From: Ornithinimicrobium sediminis
Lineage (GTDB): Bacteria; Actinomycetota; Actinomycetes; Actinomycetales; Dermatophilaceae
DNA length: 64,000 bases
Reading direction: 5' to 3'
Assembly (NCBI RefSeq): GCF_021272345.1
Contig: NZ_JAJSDQ010000002.1
Span: forward strand, 496,001-560,000
Part shown: positions 1 through 8,430 of the stretch, one piece after another
Layout of the letters: each line of letters opens with the position of its first letter
Position numbering within the stretch: position 1 is the stretch's first letter
Program-made: the position numbers and the translations under genes
The notes under the pieces: generated by a model
Told to the model about the DNA's origin: nothing
Seen by the model: the letters and a program-made list of their open reading frames with translations, nothing else
Databases searched by the model: none

Positions 1-1
1 G

Positions 2-466
2 GAGGATCTGCGCATACCGGTGCAGGCCCAGCTCGCGGCCGCCTGGACGAGCCTCATGTTCCTGTACGCCTACGTCGACATCTTGGCCTTCTACAAGCCC
101 GGCGTCGTCGACGACATCCTGGCCGGCGTCGTCCACGAGTTCGACACCGGCCCAACCTTTGTCGCCCTTGCGCTCACGCTCATGGCCATCCCGAGCCTCA
201 TGATCCTGCTCTCCACGACACTGCCCGCCCGTGTCAACCGCACCATCAACCTCGTGGTAGCAACGCTCTACATCCTCCCCACGATCTACAACGCGGACGG
301 GGAGTCCTGGACCTACTCCTACTTCTACGGCTTCTCCATCGGACTCGAGGTGCTGATCCTGGCCCTCATCCTGCGGCTGGCCTGGACCTGGCCACGCACC
401 TCGTCGCCGGCGACCCTGGCGGCCAGCCTCGACAGCGAGACGCTGCGCACGCCGCAGCAGGCGTGA
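2..466 (+). CDS. DUF6326-like integral membrane protein, 5' end outside the window
   Basis: The frame is open from base 2 to the TGA at 464-466, giving 154 residues. It begins EDLRIPVQAQLAAAW, which fits residues just after the start of DUF6326-type small membrane proteins, so the true start codon probably lies a few bases before the window. The GTG at 20 would remove conserved residues and is less likely. Four hydrophobic stretches are visible, starting with the segment around LMFLYAYVDILAF, followed by a hydrophilic Ala/Ser/Thr-rich tail. The family has no established function. The downstream DNA holds gene debris, so no operon context can be read. Confidence 0.7.
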   Translation, partial: EDLRIPVQAQLAAAWTSLMFLYAYVDILAFYKPGVVDDILAGVVHEFDTGPTFVALALTLMAIPSLMILLSTTLPARVNRTINLVVATLYILPTIYNADGESWTYSYFYGFSIGLEVLILALILRLAWTWPRTSSPATLAASLDSETLRTPQQA

Positions 467-583
467 CTACCCGTCCCGCTCCCGACCATGCTTCGCTCGG
501 CCTACAAGCGGTCGCGGTCACCTGCCTCAGTTCGCTGCTGAGCTCTCCGTCCACCCCATCCCATCCCCCGAGAGGTCCCGGTC

Positions 584-697
584 ATGATCGAGGCGCACGA
601 GCTCACCAAGCGCAACGGCGACAAGACCGCCGTCGACAGCATCAGCTTCACGATCGCGCCCGGCTCGGTCACCGGGTTCCTCGGGCTGAACGGTCCC
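584..697 (+). pseudogene. N-terminal stump of an ABC transporter ATP-binding protein
   Basis: An ATG at 584 starts a typical ABC-ATPase N-terminus (MIEAHELTKRNGDKTAVDSI, then a GSVTGFLGLNG run). The similarity stops at GLNG, exactly where the Walker A motif should continue with the GKS/T segment. The following codons look like random sequence. Walker A lysine, Q-loop, signature motif and Walker B are all absent, so the product cannot bind ATP. It is best read as the remnant of a deleted drug- or lipid-type ABC exporter gene. A short RBS-like stretch (gagaggtcccgg) precedes the ATG. Confidence 0.7.
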
Positions 698-888
698 CTT
701 CGTGTCTCTTTCCACGATCGTCACGCCGGGCGTCCCGCGCCTGCTTGCCTGCTTTCTTCCTGGGTCACGCAGTGCCGGCTCTCGTCATCACCCACCGCGT
801 GGTGGGCGGTGCGGCAGTACCCCCGGGCGCGCATGCCGAGACCCGACCAGCCAGCTCGCATCCCGCAGCGCACTGAGAGGACCGTGTG

Positions 889-1908
889 ATGCGCGCGATC
901 GTCCAGCACGCGTACGGAGCCAGCGGCGTCCTGCGACTGCAGGACATCGACAAGCCCACTCCCGGGCCGCACGAGGTGCTCGTCCGCGTGCACGCGGCCT
1001 CCGTCAACCACGCAGACTGGTGTGTCACCACCGGCCGGCCGTACGTCATGCGCGCGGCACTCGGGCTGCGCAGGCCACGGGTTGCCGTCTGCGGACGTGA
1101 CCTGGCCGGCCGGGTCGAAGCGGTCGGTGCCACTGTGACCCGGTTCCGTCCCGGCGATGACGTCTACGCCGAGACCACCACCGGCAGCTTCGCAGAGTTC
1201 GCCTGCGTCCCCGATCATCTGCTGGCGCTCAAGCCGGCCAACCTCTCCTTCGAGCAGGCCGCCGCGGTGCCGCTTGCTGCCGTCACCGCCTTGCAGGGCC
1301 TGCGCGACGTCGGCGGGGTGCAGCCCGGCCAGGCGGTGTTGATCAACGGCGCGTCGGGGGGTGTCGGCACGTTCGCGGTGCAGATCGCCAAGACCCTGGG
1401 CGCCGACCTCACCGCAGTGTGCAGCACCCGCAACGTCGAGCTGGTCCGCTCGCTCGGTGCGGATCACGTGATCGACTACACCCGTGAGGACTTTGCCCGC
1501 GGCGGGCAGCGCTTCGACGTGATCTTCGACCTCGCCGGCCGGCACCCTCTGGCCGCCTACAGACGCGCGCTGACCCGCGCGGGCACGCTCGTCTCGGCGA
1601 GCGGCTACGGCGGTCCGGTACTCGGGCCACTGGGGCGCTACATCGAGACGCTTGCGTTGTCGCCGTTCGTGTCCCAGCGACTGCGCGTGCTCGCGGCAAA
1701 GCCGTCCCAACAGGATCTCGAGACCCTCACCGCGCTGATCGAAGCCGAGGCGGTCACGCCCGTGATCGAGACCACCTACGCGTTAGCCGAGACCGCCGAG
1801 GCCATCCGCCACCTCGCCGAGCAACACCCCCGAACCAAGATCGTCATCGCCGTGCGCGGCAGCCATGCCGGGTCGCAACCATCAACGAAGGAGACCGAGG
1901 ATGAATGA
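889..1908 (+). CDS. MDR-family NAD(P)-dependent alcohol dehydrogenase / quinone oxidoreductase
   Basis: This 339-residue protein has the GroES-like N-terminal domain of medium-chain dehydrogenases, then a Rossmann cofactor domain with the loop NGASGGVGTFAVQIAK near residue 153, and a C-terminal region ending in HPRTKIVIAV. Zinc-ligand cysteines are not arranged as in zinc alcohol dehydrogenases, which suggests the zinc-free quinone-reductase/enone-reductase branch; NADPH is the likely cofactor. I chose the ATG at 889 over the adjacent GTG at 886 because gagagg lies at a good distance. The substrate is unknown. The next reading frame starts inside its last codons (ATGAATGA). Confidence 0.85.
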   Translation: MRAIVQHAYGASGVLRLQDIDKPTPGPHEVLVRVHAASVNHADWCVTTGRPYVMRAALGLRRPRVAVCGRDLAGRVEAVGATVTRFRPGDDVYAETTTGSFAEFACVPDHLLALKPANLSFEQAAAVPLAAVTALQGLRDVGGVQPGQAVLINGASGGVGTFAVQIAKTLGADLTAVCSTRNVELVRSLGADHVIDYTREDFARGGQRFDVIFDLAGRHPLAAYRRALTRAGTLVSASGYGGPVLGPLGRYIETLALSPFVSQRLRVLAAKPSQQDLETLTALIEAEAVTPVIETTYALAETAEAIRHLAEQHPRTKIVIAVRGSHAGSQPSTKETEDE

Positions 1909-2044
1909 CCTACGCCTCAAGGAGCAGCAGGCCGACAGCACCCTGCGATGAGGTGGTCTCGCCGGCATCCTCGGGAGCCTGCTCATGCTCGTCACCGCTG
2001 GCTTCGTGGCCGTGTTCGTGGCGATGGACATCACTCCCCAGTAG
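1901..2044 (+). pseudogene. small one-helix membrane ORF interrupted by an in-frame TGA
   Basis: An ATG at 1901 with aaggaga upstream overlaps the end of the dehydrogenase by 8 bases. It reads 16 codons to a TGA at 1949-1951. The same frame then continues as a well-formed hydrophobic segment (GGLAGILGSLLMLVTAGFVA) to TAG at 2042-2044. The coupled start and continued coding character suggest a gene of about 47 codons, or the front of a longer membrane protein, broken by one nonsense change. No selenocysteine-type structure is evident, and recoding is unlikely in this lineage. Confidence 0.4.
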
Positions 2045-2154
2045 TCGCTCACGAGGTTCCCCGACATCAGAACGGCCTATGTGGTGGGGCACCTGACCAG
2101 TGAGGCGTGCTGCGGCCCAATTGCACGTGATGCTTCTGGCGACTGTATGGGGCA

Positions 2155-2592
2155 TCACCGGCTCACCGCCAGCACCTGACGCCGGCAAGCTCCCACCCCG
2201 CTGAGGATGACCACACCCTCTGCCGCGAGCGTTTGCGTGGGTGAGTGCCACGTGGCCACGTGGCGAGCTGCCACCTGGTGGTCGGTGTTGCCGCTGGCGA
2301 TGACGAGGTCGTGGGCGTCGTCGTCGGGTGCTGGGAGGTCGATGTAGTTCAGGCCGTAGAACACGACCACCGCGAGCCATCCCAGTCGCTTGTTGCCATC
2401 GATGAGCGGGTGGTTGACGACGATGGACTCCAGGAGCGCTCCGGCCTTGACGTCGATGTCGCGGTATGCGCCACGTCCGACGCTGGCGTTTGGGCGATGG
2501 GCCGCGCAGTCCAGCAGGCCCAGGTCCTGGATGGGACCGACGCTCAGGTCCGCCGCCAAGGCGAGCAGGTCCTCGCTAGACAGGTACTCCAA
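2155..2592 (-). CDS. doc: Fic/Doc-family toxin (death-on-curing type)
   Basis: This 145-residue protein carries the Fic-fold active-site motif HPLIDGNKR, with its histidine at residue 61. The spacing matches Doc toxins, which phosphorylate EF-Tu, rather than AMPylating Fic proteins, because the second arginine of HPFxxGNGR is missing. The N-terminal region before the motif fits the Doc helical core. The start is a TTG directly after the stop of a preceding minus-strand frame, as in antitoxin-toxin operons. The tail after about residue 100 looks less conserved. Function is assigned from the motif and length; activity cannot be judged from sequence alone. Confidence 0.78.
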   Translation of the reverse strand: MEYLSSEDLLALAADLSVGPIQDLGLLDCAAHRPNASVGRGAYRDIDVKAGALLESIVVNHPLIDGNKRLGWLAVVVFYGLNYIDLPAPDDDAHDLVIASGNTDHQVAARHVATWHSPTQTLAAEGVVILSGVGACRRQVLAVSR

Positions 2593-2595
2593 GGG

Positions 2596-2844
2596 TCAGC
2601 GCCCGAGACGCTCGAGCAGGTCGGCGTACCGCTCCCGTCCATGTGCGGACAGCTCCCTTACGCGCTCCTCGTGCCCGCGCCGGCGCAGGCGTTGGTGGGG
2701 CACAGGTGGAAACCGCCGCGTGTCCGTCAGCTCGGCATGGTCTCCGAACCGGCGCGCACCCAGCCCCTTGTCGTCCTGGTTGTGCTTGGCCACGAAGGGT
2801 CCGGGAGTCGAGGCGGCGGCCTGGACGATGTGCCAGCGACCCAC
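2596..2844 (-). CDS. possible antitoxin partner of the Doc toxin
   Basis: This minus-strand frame ends with TGA three bases before the doc TTG start, the usual antitoxin-toxin arrangement. A GTG at 2844 would give 82 residues. The last 25 residues (EERVRELSAHGRERYADLLERLGR-like) are charged and helical, as expected for an antitoxin tail that embraces Doc. The N-terminal half is rich in Arg and His and does not resemble Phd or ribbon-helix-helix antitoxins. The frame stays open further upstream, so the start is uncertain and the N-terminus may have decayed. I do not recognise a family. Confidence 0.3.
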   Translation of the reverse strand: MGRWHIVQAAASTPGPFVAKHNQDDKGLGARRFGDHAELTDTRRFPPVPHQRLRRRGHEERVRELSAHGRERYADLLERLGR

Positions 2845-3147
2845 GGCGGCTACGGTGCGGTGGTTTCGATGCCGGGGGCCCGCAGCCGCGACAGCTGGTC
2901 GACCTTGTTCATCTCCAGCTCGAGCACCTGTCGCCCGTTGACGGTGCGTCGCCGATGCGTGATGTGGCCCTGCCGGCTGCTGTGAGGGTCGCCCGGTCCG
3001 GGGCGTCGGTGGGATGAGTGCTTGAGGCAGCGGTCCGCGAACGGGGTTGGGAAGTCGACCGTGAGCCGACCGGGTTCCAGTGACGTAGTGGCTGGGTTCG
3101 GAACGGTGACAGTCCCTGTCAGGCGCCCGCCACGAATGGAGGAGCTC

Positions 3148-3756
3148 ATGGTCACCCACGTCGATGCCTTCGTCTCACCGGGTCTGGTCTCGCGGTTCCT
3201 GCCCGGTCTGCACCGGCAGCTCGACCGGATTGCCCAAGCAGGTCGGCTGAGATCCCGCGTCGAGGGTGCACTGCCCCTGGTGCAGGGGGAACGCCTTCTC
3301 GCCCTGGACTGCTCACTCGACGGTGACTGGGTCGCAGCCACCGACCAGGCTCTCTACTGTCAGGTCGGGGCGGTGCGGATCGGCGCTGTCCCCACCCGCT
3401 GGTCCCGCTTCGACTGGGACCGGATCGATCGGGCCACCTGGCATGACCGTGACGGGACCCTGGCCTTGAGCCGGGTGGGCGATGATGCCATGGCGACGCG
3501 CACCGTGATCCATCTGCCAGCAGGGGCGACCCTGGGGCGTTTTGCCAGGGAACGGGTCGCGTGGACCATCGTGGTGAGCGCCACGGTACAGCTGGACGGG
3601 GGGCACGGTCCTGTGCACGTCGTGGTACGCAGACAGCCTGGTAGCGACGACATGAGATGGCAGGTGACCGTGCCTCCGGGATCGGCTGAGGTGCCAGGTT
3701 TCCGGGATGCTGTGGTGAGGGCCTTGGACGAGCTGCGTGGTCAATGGGGGCTGTGA
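3148..3756 (+). CDS. hypothetical protein of PH-like actinobacterial type
   Basis: The ATG at 3148 has a strong Shine-Dalgarno sequence (ggaggagctc) and gives 202 residues; longer upstream starts lack one. The protein has no signal peptide or membrane span. Alternating strands with tryptophans (RWSRFDWDRIDRATWHDRDG) suggest a compact beta-rich fold like those of small actinobacterial proteins annotated as PH-like or unknown. Its final residues (ALDELRGQWGL) form a helix typical of such folds. It converges on the glucosidase gene downstream. No function can be given. Confidence 0.7.
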   Translation: MVTHVDAFVSPGLVSRFLPGLHRQLDRIAQAGRLRSRVEGALPLVQGERLLALDCSLDGDWVAATDQALYCQVGAVRIGAVPTRWSRFDWDRIDRATWHDRDGTLALSRVGDDAMATRTVIHLPAGATLGRFARERVAWTIVVSATVQLDGGHGPVHVVVRRQPGSDDMRWQVTVPPGSAEVPGFRDAVVRALDELRGQWGL

Positions 3757-3788
3757 CCAGGGGGCCACGGTGGTGTAGGCGCGGCCGA

Positions 3789-5606
3789 TCAGGCGCTACC
3801 TGGTGTCGAACGTCTGATCAGCGGCCCATCGGTCTGACTGAGGAGGAAGGCGGAGTTGATCAGTCCGACGTGGGAGAAGGCCTGGGGATAGTTACCGAGC
3901 TGCCGACCGGCGACAGGGTCGTACTCCTCAGCCAACAGACCGACGTCGTTGCTCAGCGTCAGGAGCCGCTCGAACACGTCGTGCGCCTCCTCCGTGTCGC
4001 CGCGCATCACGAGGTTGTCGACGAGCCAGAAGGAGCACAGCAGGAATGCGCCCTCACCGCCGGGTAGCCCGTCCACCTCGGCGATGCCCTCGGTCACCGT
4101 CTGGTCGGTGCGGTACCGCACCACCAGACCATCCGCGCACAGCTCCTGCCGGATCGCCTCGACCGTGCCACGGACCCTCGGGTCGTCTGCCGGCAGAAAC
4201 CCGACCAGGGGAATGAGCAGAGCGCTGGCATCCAGGGTCTTCGATCCGTAGGCCTGCGTGAAGGAGCCGAGCTCGGCGTCGAACGCCTCCGCACAGACCT
4301 GGGCGTGGACCTCGTCGGCCAGTCCGCGCCAACGAGCGGCGTCCCCAGGCAAGCCGTGGTCGGTCACCGCGCTGGCCGCTCGGTCGAACGCCGCCCAGGC
4401 CATCACCTTGGAGTGCGTGAAGTGCTGACGGCCGCTGCGCACTTCCCACAGGCCGTCGTCGGGCCTCGTCCAGTTCTTCTCGACGTAGCCGACGAGCGCT
4501 TGCTGCAGCCGCCACGCGTCCTGGTCGACGGCGAGGCCGGCACAGCGAGCCTGGTGCATGGCGTCCATCACCTCGCCGTAGACGTCGAGCTGGAACTGCC
4601 CAGCGGCCTCGTTGCCGATCCGCACGGGACGCGAGCCGGCGAAACCCGGCAGCCAGTCCAGCTCCTGCTCGACCAGGCGGCGCTCACCGTCCAGGCCGTA
4701 CATGATCTGGAGCTGGGCCGGGTCGCCTGCTGCGGCGCGGAGCAGCCAGTGGCGCCATTCCCTGGCCTCATGGAGGTACCCGCTGGACATGAGAGCGATC
4801 AGGGAGAACGTGGCGTCGCGTAACCAGGAGTAGCGGTAGTCCCAGTTGCGCGGGCCGCCCAGCTGCTCCGGAAGAGAGGTCGTCGGGGCCGCCACGATGG
4901 CACCGGACGGGTCGTAGGTCAGGGCCTTGAGGGTGATCAGTGACCGGAGGACCTCGCTGCGCCATGGGCCTTCGTACGTGCAGTGGCCCGACCACTCGCG
5001 CCACACCGCGTCGCATTCGTCGAGTGCTCGTTCTGCGTCGTATGTCGGGGGTTGCCTCTCGGCCGAGCGGTGCCAGGCGAGGACGAACGGCAGTCGCTCC
5101 CCACGCCTCACGGTGAAGTCGGCCTCGGTGGCCATGTCCCGTCCGACCAGAGGCACGGGGGACTGCACCCTGATCGCGTCAGGCCCGGCCACGGCGTGCA
5201 GACCGGTGTGGTCTCGAGTCACCCAGGGCACGACCCAGCCGTAGTCGAACCGCAGCCGCAGTCGCAGCTGCATGTCCACCTCACCCTCGAGCCCTTCCAC
5301 GATGCGCACCAGGGTCGGGTGCTCGTGGCGATGGGGCATGAAGTCGGTGATCCGGACCCGACCACCGGGTGCGGTGAACGTCGTCTCCAGGATCAGCGTC
5401 TCGTCGCGGTAGCGTCGCTCGACGCTGACCGTGTGTGCTGGGGCCAAGGACCACGAACCGTGGGAGGAGTCACCGAGCAGCGCGGCGAAGACCGCTCCGG
5501 AGTCGAAACGCGGCAGGCACAGCCAGTCGATGGAGCCGTCGAGTCCCACGAGGGCTGCCGTGTGGGTGTCACCGATGAGGGCATAGTCCTCGATGCGTGC
5601 AGACAA
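3789..5606 (-). CDS. glycoside hydrolase family 15 (glucoamylase/trehalase-like)
   Basis: The 605-residue protein begins RIEDYALIGDTHTAALVG and continues GSIDWLCLPRFDSGAVF, the standard start of cytosolic actinobacterial GH15 proteins. An N-terminal beta-sandwich is followed by the (alpha/alpha)6 barrel. The conserved stretch NWDYRYSWLRDA and, near the C-terminus, GGEGAFLLCSFW correspond to substrate-binding and catalytic-base regions of the family. GH15 enzymes release glucose from maltodextrins or split trehalose by inversion. No signal peptide is seen, so it should act in the cytoplasm. The start is TTG with aggagc upstream. No other sugar genes adjoin it. Confidence 0.9.
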   Translation of the reverse strand: MSARIEDYALIGDTHTAALVGLDGSIDWLCLPRFDSGAVFAALLGDSSHGSWSLAPAHTVSVERRYRDETLILETTFTAPGGRVRITDFMPHRHEHPTLVRIVEGLEGEVDMQLRLRLRFDYGWVVPWVTRDHTGLHAVAGPDAIRVQSPVPLVGRDMATEADFTVRRGERLPFVLAWHRSAERQPPTYDAERALDECDAVWREWSGHCTYEGPWRSEVLRSLITLKALTYDPSGAIVAAPTTSLPEQLGGPRNWDYRYSWLRDATFSLIALMSSGYLHEAREWRHWLLRAAAGDPAQLQIMYGLDGERRLVEQELDWLPGFAGSRPVRIGNEAAGQFQLDVYGEVMDAMHQARCAGLAVDQDAWRLQQALVGYVEKNWTRPDDGLWEVRSGRQHFTHSKVMAWAAFDRAASAVTDHGLPGDAARWRGLADEVHAQVCAEAFDAELGSFTQAYGSKTLDASALLIPLVGFLPADDPRVRGTVEAIRQELCADGLVVRYRTDQTVTEGIAEVDGLPGGEGAFLLCSFWLVDNLVMRGDTEEAHDVFERLLTLSNDVGLLAEEYDPVAGRQLGNYPQAFSHVGLINSAFLLSQTDGPLIRRSTPGSA

Positions 5607-5796
5607 GGGTGCTCCTGGCCGTCTCTGTGTCTAGGTATAGAGGGAACCCGCGCGGAGGGCCAGGGGCTTCCGCACGGACCCTGACAGGCCACACCCCGTC
5701 AGGACGACTCCATGGCACACATCACCAGTGTGGACGGGATCGCCACTGTCGGGGCTGAGGGGATGAGCCATCCGACCGACCCCATCGGTCACTGGA

Positions 5797-5961
5797 TCAC
5801 GCCGCGTGCGAGCCCTCGATGTGGGCTTGGGCCGGACGCGAAGCGTGGGCCCAGGTCAGGAGTGCGGCGACGGCGATCGCACCACCGGCGATGTTGCCCA
5901 GCCCGGCGGGGACCACGTTCCAGGTCAGCAGCGCGCCGAGGTCCGCGCCTCCGGCGAAGGC
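5797..5961 (-). pseudogene. C-terminal stump of a formate/nitrite transporter
   Basis: Reading the minus strand toward the TGA at 5797-5799 gives about 53 residues. They include WNVVPAGLGNIAGGAIAVA, the hallmark of the last membrane helices of FocA/NirC channels (usually WN-L-P-V-T-x-GN-x-GG). Everything upstream is replaced by the right end of the IS110 element, so over 200 residues are missing. The insertion, or a later deletion next to it, destroyed the gene. I could not recognise the missing N-terminal part on the far side of the element. Confidence 0.6.
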
Positions 5962-5972
5962 ACCCCTCTGTG

Positions 5973-7150
5973 TCAAGACGCCGCTGGGAGGGTGGTTCTA
6001 GGCTTGGTGGTGGCGGGTCCGGGAAGTGGCTTGTCCGAAGAGCCGGCATCGGGTTGTGAGCCGGTCGCGCTGGAGTCAGAGTCGTCACCCAGTTGCCCTC
6101 CCGGACCCGTCGCCGTGTGCCCGGCGAGGTCGTCGAGCATCGCCTTGTAGACCAGATCCGAGAGTCTGCGTTTGAGGCATCGCATCGCTTCCATGGGCGT
6201 CTTGTCGGCCGCCACGTTGCGGTCGTAGTAGGCGCGGCCTCGGTCACGTGCCGCAGCTGGACCACGGCCATGATGTGCAGCACCCGGTTGATCTGCCGGT
6301 TGCCCTTGCGGGAGAGCCGGTGGTGGGTGTGGTCCCCAGAGGAGGCGTCGACCGGGGCGGTGCCGGTCCAGGACGCGAAGTGGTTGCGGTCCGGGAAGCG
6401 GGTGATGTCGGCGACCTCGACCAGCAGCCGCGCGGCGCCGGAGGGTCCGATGCCGTGCAGGTCGATCAGGCCGGTCCCTGTGGCTTTGAGCAGGGACTTC
6501 AGCCCCTTGTCGGCGGCCTTGGTGCGGGCGGAGATCGTGGCCAGGTCCTCTGCGAGCTCGGTCGCGTGGGCCTTGCGCACCTTGCCCACCGGGGTGGTCG
6601 GGCGGACCTTCTTGAGCAGCTCCTTGGCCTGGGCCGCGGACAGGGACCGCTTGGCCCCGCCGGGGATGAGCTCAAGCAGCAGCTTGTGCAGCTGGCACAC
6701 CTTGCGGGTGTGTTCGGCTCCCAGGGAGGCGCGCCGGTCCACGCACATGCGCAGCACCTCCGGCTGATCGTCGTCGACGACCGGGCGCAGCCCGCCCATG
6801 CGCACTCCGACCAGGGCGATGGAGTGGGCGTCGGTGGCGTCGGTCTTACGGCCCTGGCCGGTGGCGAAGACCCGCACCCGCGCGGACATCTTCGCCGGCA
6901 CGTGGACCACGGCCTCGCCGTCGGCGACCAGGCGGGAGGCCACGTGCTTGCCGATCCCGGCGCAGCCCTCGACCGCCCAGAGGCGCTGCGGCCACAGCCG
7001 CGCGTACGCCAGCATCTGGGCGTAGCCCTCGGCGTCGGTGGTGAACCGGCCGCCACCGGCGACCTGCTCGTGACTGGTCATCACCTCTATCGTCACGGTG
7101 CGCTTGTGCGGGTCCATTCCGATCACGACCAGCGGGTTCTCTGCGTTCAT
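5973..7150 (-). pseudogene. IS110-family transposase, frameshifted
   Basis: The ATG at 7150 starts a protein with the N-terminal DEDD RuvC-like domain (VVIGMDPHKRTVTIEV carries the first Asp; DATDAHSIA a later one). A Transposase_20 domain follows (LHGIGPSGAARLLVEVADI, then DHTHHRLSRKGNRQINRVLH with the serine region). Near 6231-6239 the frame breaks. Beyond it another frame supplies the expected continuation (AADKTPMEAMRCLKRRLSDL) to the stop at 5973. A one-base loss in a GC run explains the break. As it stands, the protein loses its last 80 or so residues and is probably inactive. Confidence 0.85.
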
Positions 7151-7340
7151 GCCCTTGCTCCCTTGCTTCGACAGCACTTCGTGTCGAGCTGGGAGGGCAC
7201 CGCTACGTACGGCTGGGCAAACCCCTCTCGAGCCTCTCCCGGCCCTGGCGGTGACCGGGGCGACGCAGGCCAAATGTGAGCCTCACGCCAAACGGTGTGG
7301 GCAGCCGCACTGAGAGCGTCCACCCCGGTCACCTGAGACC
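7151..7340 (-). ncRNA. candidate bridge-RNA region of the IS110 element
   Basis: In IS110-group elements the non-coding end before the transposase start encodes the structured bridge RNA that pairs with target and donor DNA. This stretch is non-coding, sits in that position and is about the expected length. It contains short self-complementary segments such as the acttcgtgtcgagct region. I could not fold it, so the call rests on position only. Confidence 0.22.
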
Positions 7341-7429
7341 GAGCCTGGCCGGGCCCGATCCTGACGTCAATGAAACACGTAGCCGGTCTGTGCTCAGGGC
7401 GGACCCGTGAGCGAGCTGCTCAGGAAGGA

Positions 7430-8020
7430 ATGCCGGCCCCGGTGGGTTCCCTGACCATGGCGGACGGGCACCCACAGACCGACCGTGAGCGGACGCGTGC
7501 GTTCCGGCAGTTCGTCGAACCTGAGATCGAGGTGATGCTGCGGGTGGCGCGCTCCCTGACCGGCAACGCCACCGACGCCGAGGACCTGGTGCAGGAGTCC
7601 CTCATCCGGGCGTTCCGGGCGGTGGACCGCTTCGACGGTCGGTACCCGCGTGCCTGGCTGCTGACGATCCTGCGCCGCACGCACATCAACATGCACCGGC
7701 GGCGGCGGCCCGACACGATCGACGACTGGGCGATGATCCGCGACGCCAGGCCGGCCTTCGGCGCCGCTGAGCACCCCAGCGCCGAGGACGCGTGGATCGA
7801 CTCGACCCTCAACCCCCCGCTCGCGGACGCGGTGGCCGCGCTGGACCCTAAGTTCCGCGCCACGCTCATCCTCGTCGATGTCCACGACCTCAGCTATGCG
7901 GATGCAGCGGCGGTGCTGGGCGTGCCCGTGGGCACCGTGATGTCCAGGCTGAGCAGGGCCCGTGACCGGATACGCCGACGACTAGGCCCGTCGGCTCTCA
8001 CCCCTGGAAGGTTCGCATGA
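7430..8020 (+). CDS. ECF-type RNA polymerase sigma factor
   Basis: The protein shows sigma region 2 (DAEDLVQESLIRAFRAVDRF, then PRAWLLTILRRTHIN) and region 4 (LSYADAAAVLGVPVGTVMSRLSR) with no sigma 1 or 3 domains, the ECF layout. The ATG at 7430 follows aggaagga closely and gives 196 residues; ATG at 7457 or 7370 are alternatives. The gene overlaps the next one by ATGA, and that gene encodes a zinc-binding anti-sigma protein, so the pair should form a redox- or envelope-stress switch of the SigH/SigR-RsrA kind. Its own -35/-10 site could not be identified with confidence. Confidence 0.88.
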   Translation: MPAPVGSLTMADGHPQTDRERTRAFRQFVEPEIEVMLRVARSLTGNATDAEDLVQESLIRAFRAVDRFDGRYPRAWLLTILRRTHINMHRRRRPDTIDDWAMIRDARPAFGAAEHPSAEDAWIDSTLNPPLADAVAALDPKFRATLILVDVHDLSYADAAAVLGVPVGTVMSRLSRARDRIRRRLGPSALTPGRFA

Positions 8021-8295
8021 AGCAGTCACTGCGGCAGATGATCACCTGCCACTGGTCAGCGCGGCGCATCCAGCGCTACCTCGACGCCGACCCCTCGGCT
8101 CCGCTGGCTCCGGGCGAGGTCGCCCGTCTCGAGGCGCACCTGGCGATCTGCGACACGTGCGCCAAGGTCGCCGAGGAGCACCGGATCCTGCACAAGGCCC
8201 TGTCCCGGTGGTCCGGTGCCGTGGTGGACGACGACGCCGCCGTGCAGCGGCTGCAGTCGTTCGTCGACAGCCTCGTCGAGGACGAGCAGCGATGA
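8017..8295 (+). CDS. zf-HC2 anti-sigma factor
   Basis: This 92-residue protein has the zinc-binding anti-sigma motif HLAICDTCAKV (H-x3-C-x2-C) near residues 46-54, preceded by another histidine in MITCHWSARRIQRYLD. This is the ZAS fold that clamps an ECF sigma factor and can release it on thiol oxidation. There is no membrane span, so it is a soluble anti-sigma factor. It is translationally coupled to the sigma gene by a 4-base ATGA overlap. Confidence 0.85.
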   Translation: MKQSLRQMITCHWSARRIQRYLDADPSAPLAPGEVARLEAHLAICDTCAKVAEEHRILHKALSRWSGAVVDDDAAVQRLQSFVDSLVEDEQR

Positions 8296-8430
8296 CCAGC
8301 GACGCCCTCAGCGACGCCGCGGCCTGAGATCTGGTCGTCGTCTCTCCCTTTGTGCTTGCGGGTGGCGGTAGGTCCAGCCCGTACACCCCCGTGACCTCGG
8401 GCCGGCCGGAGCAAAGGTCTCAGCGCCGCG

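Larger units (their letters stand above)
5962..7340 (-). mobile_element. IS110-family insertion sequence (decayed), ends approximate
   Basis: A frameshifted IS110 transposase occupies most of this stretch. The sequence after its stop (ttgacacagag near 5966-5976) resembles the 3' ends of related actinobacterial IS110 elements. The family lacks clear terminal inverted repeats, so the boundaries are estimated: one end abuts the transporter stump near 5961, the other lies in the non-coding stretch before the sigma factor gene. No second copy is present in the window. Confidence 0.6.

Noticed and set aside
721-1710. 329-codon minus-strand frame opposite the alcohol dehydrogenase
   Set aside because: Antisense shadow of a clear MDR dehydrogenase with no recognisable motif or RBS.
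6248-7279. 343-codon plus-strand frame opposite the IS110 transposase
   Set aside because: Antisense to the recognisable transposase; no domain found.
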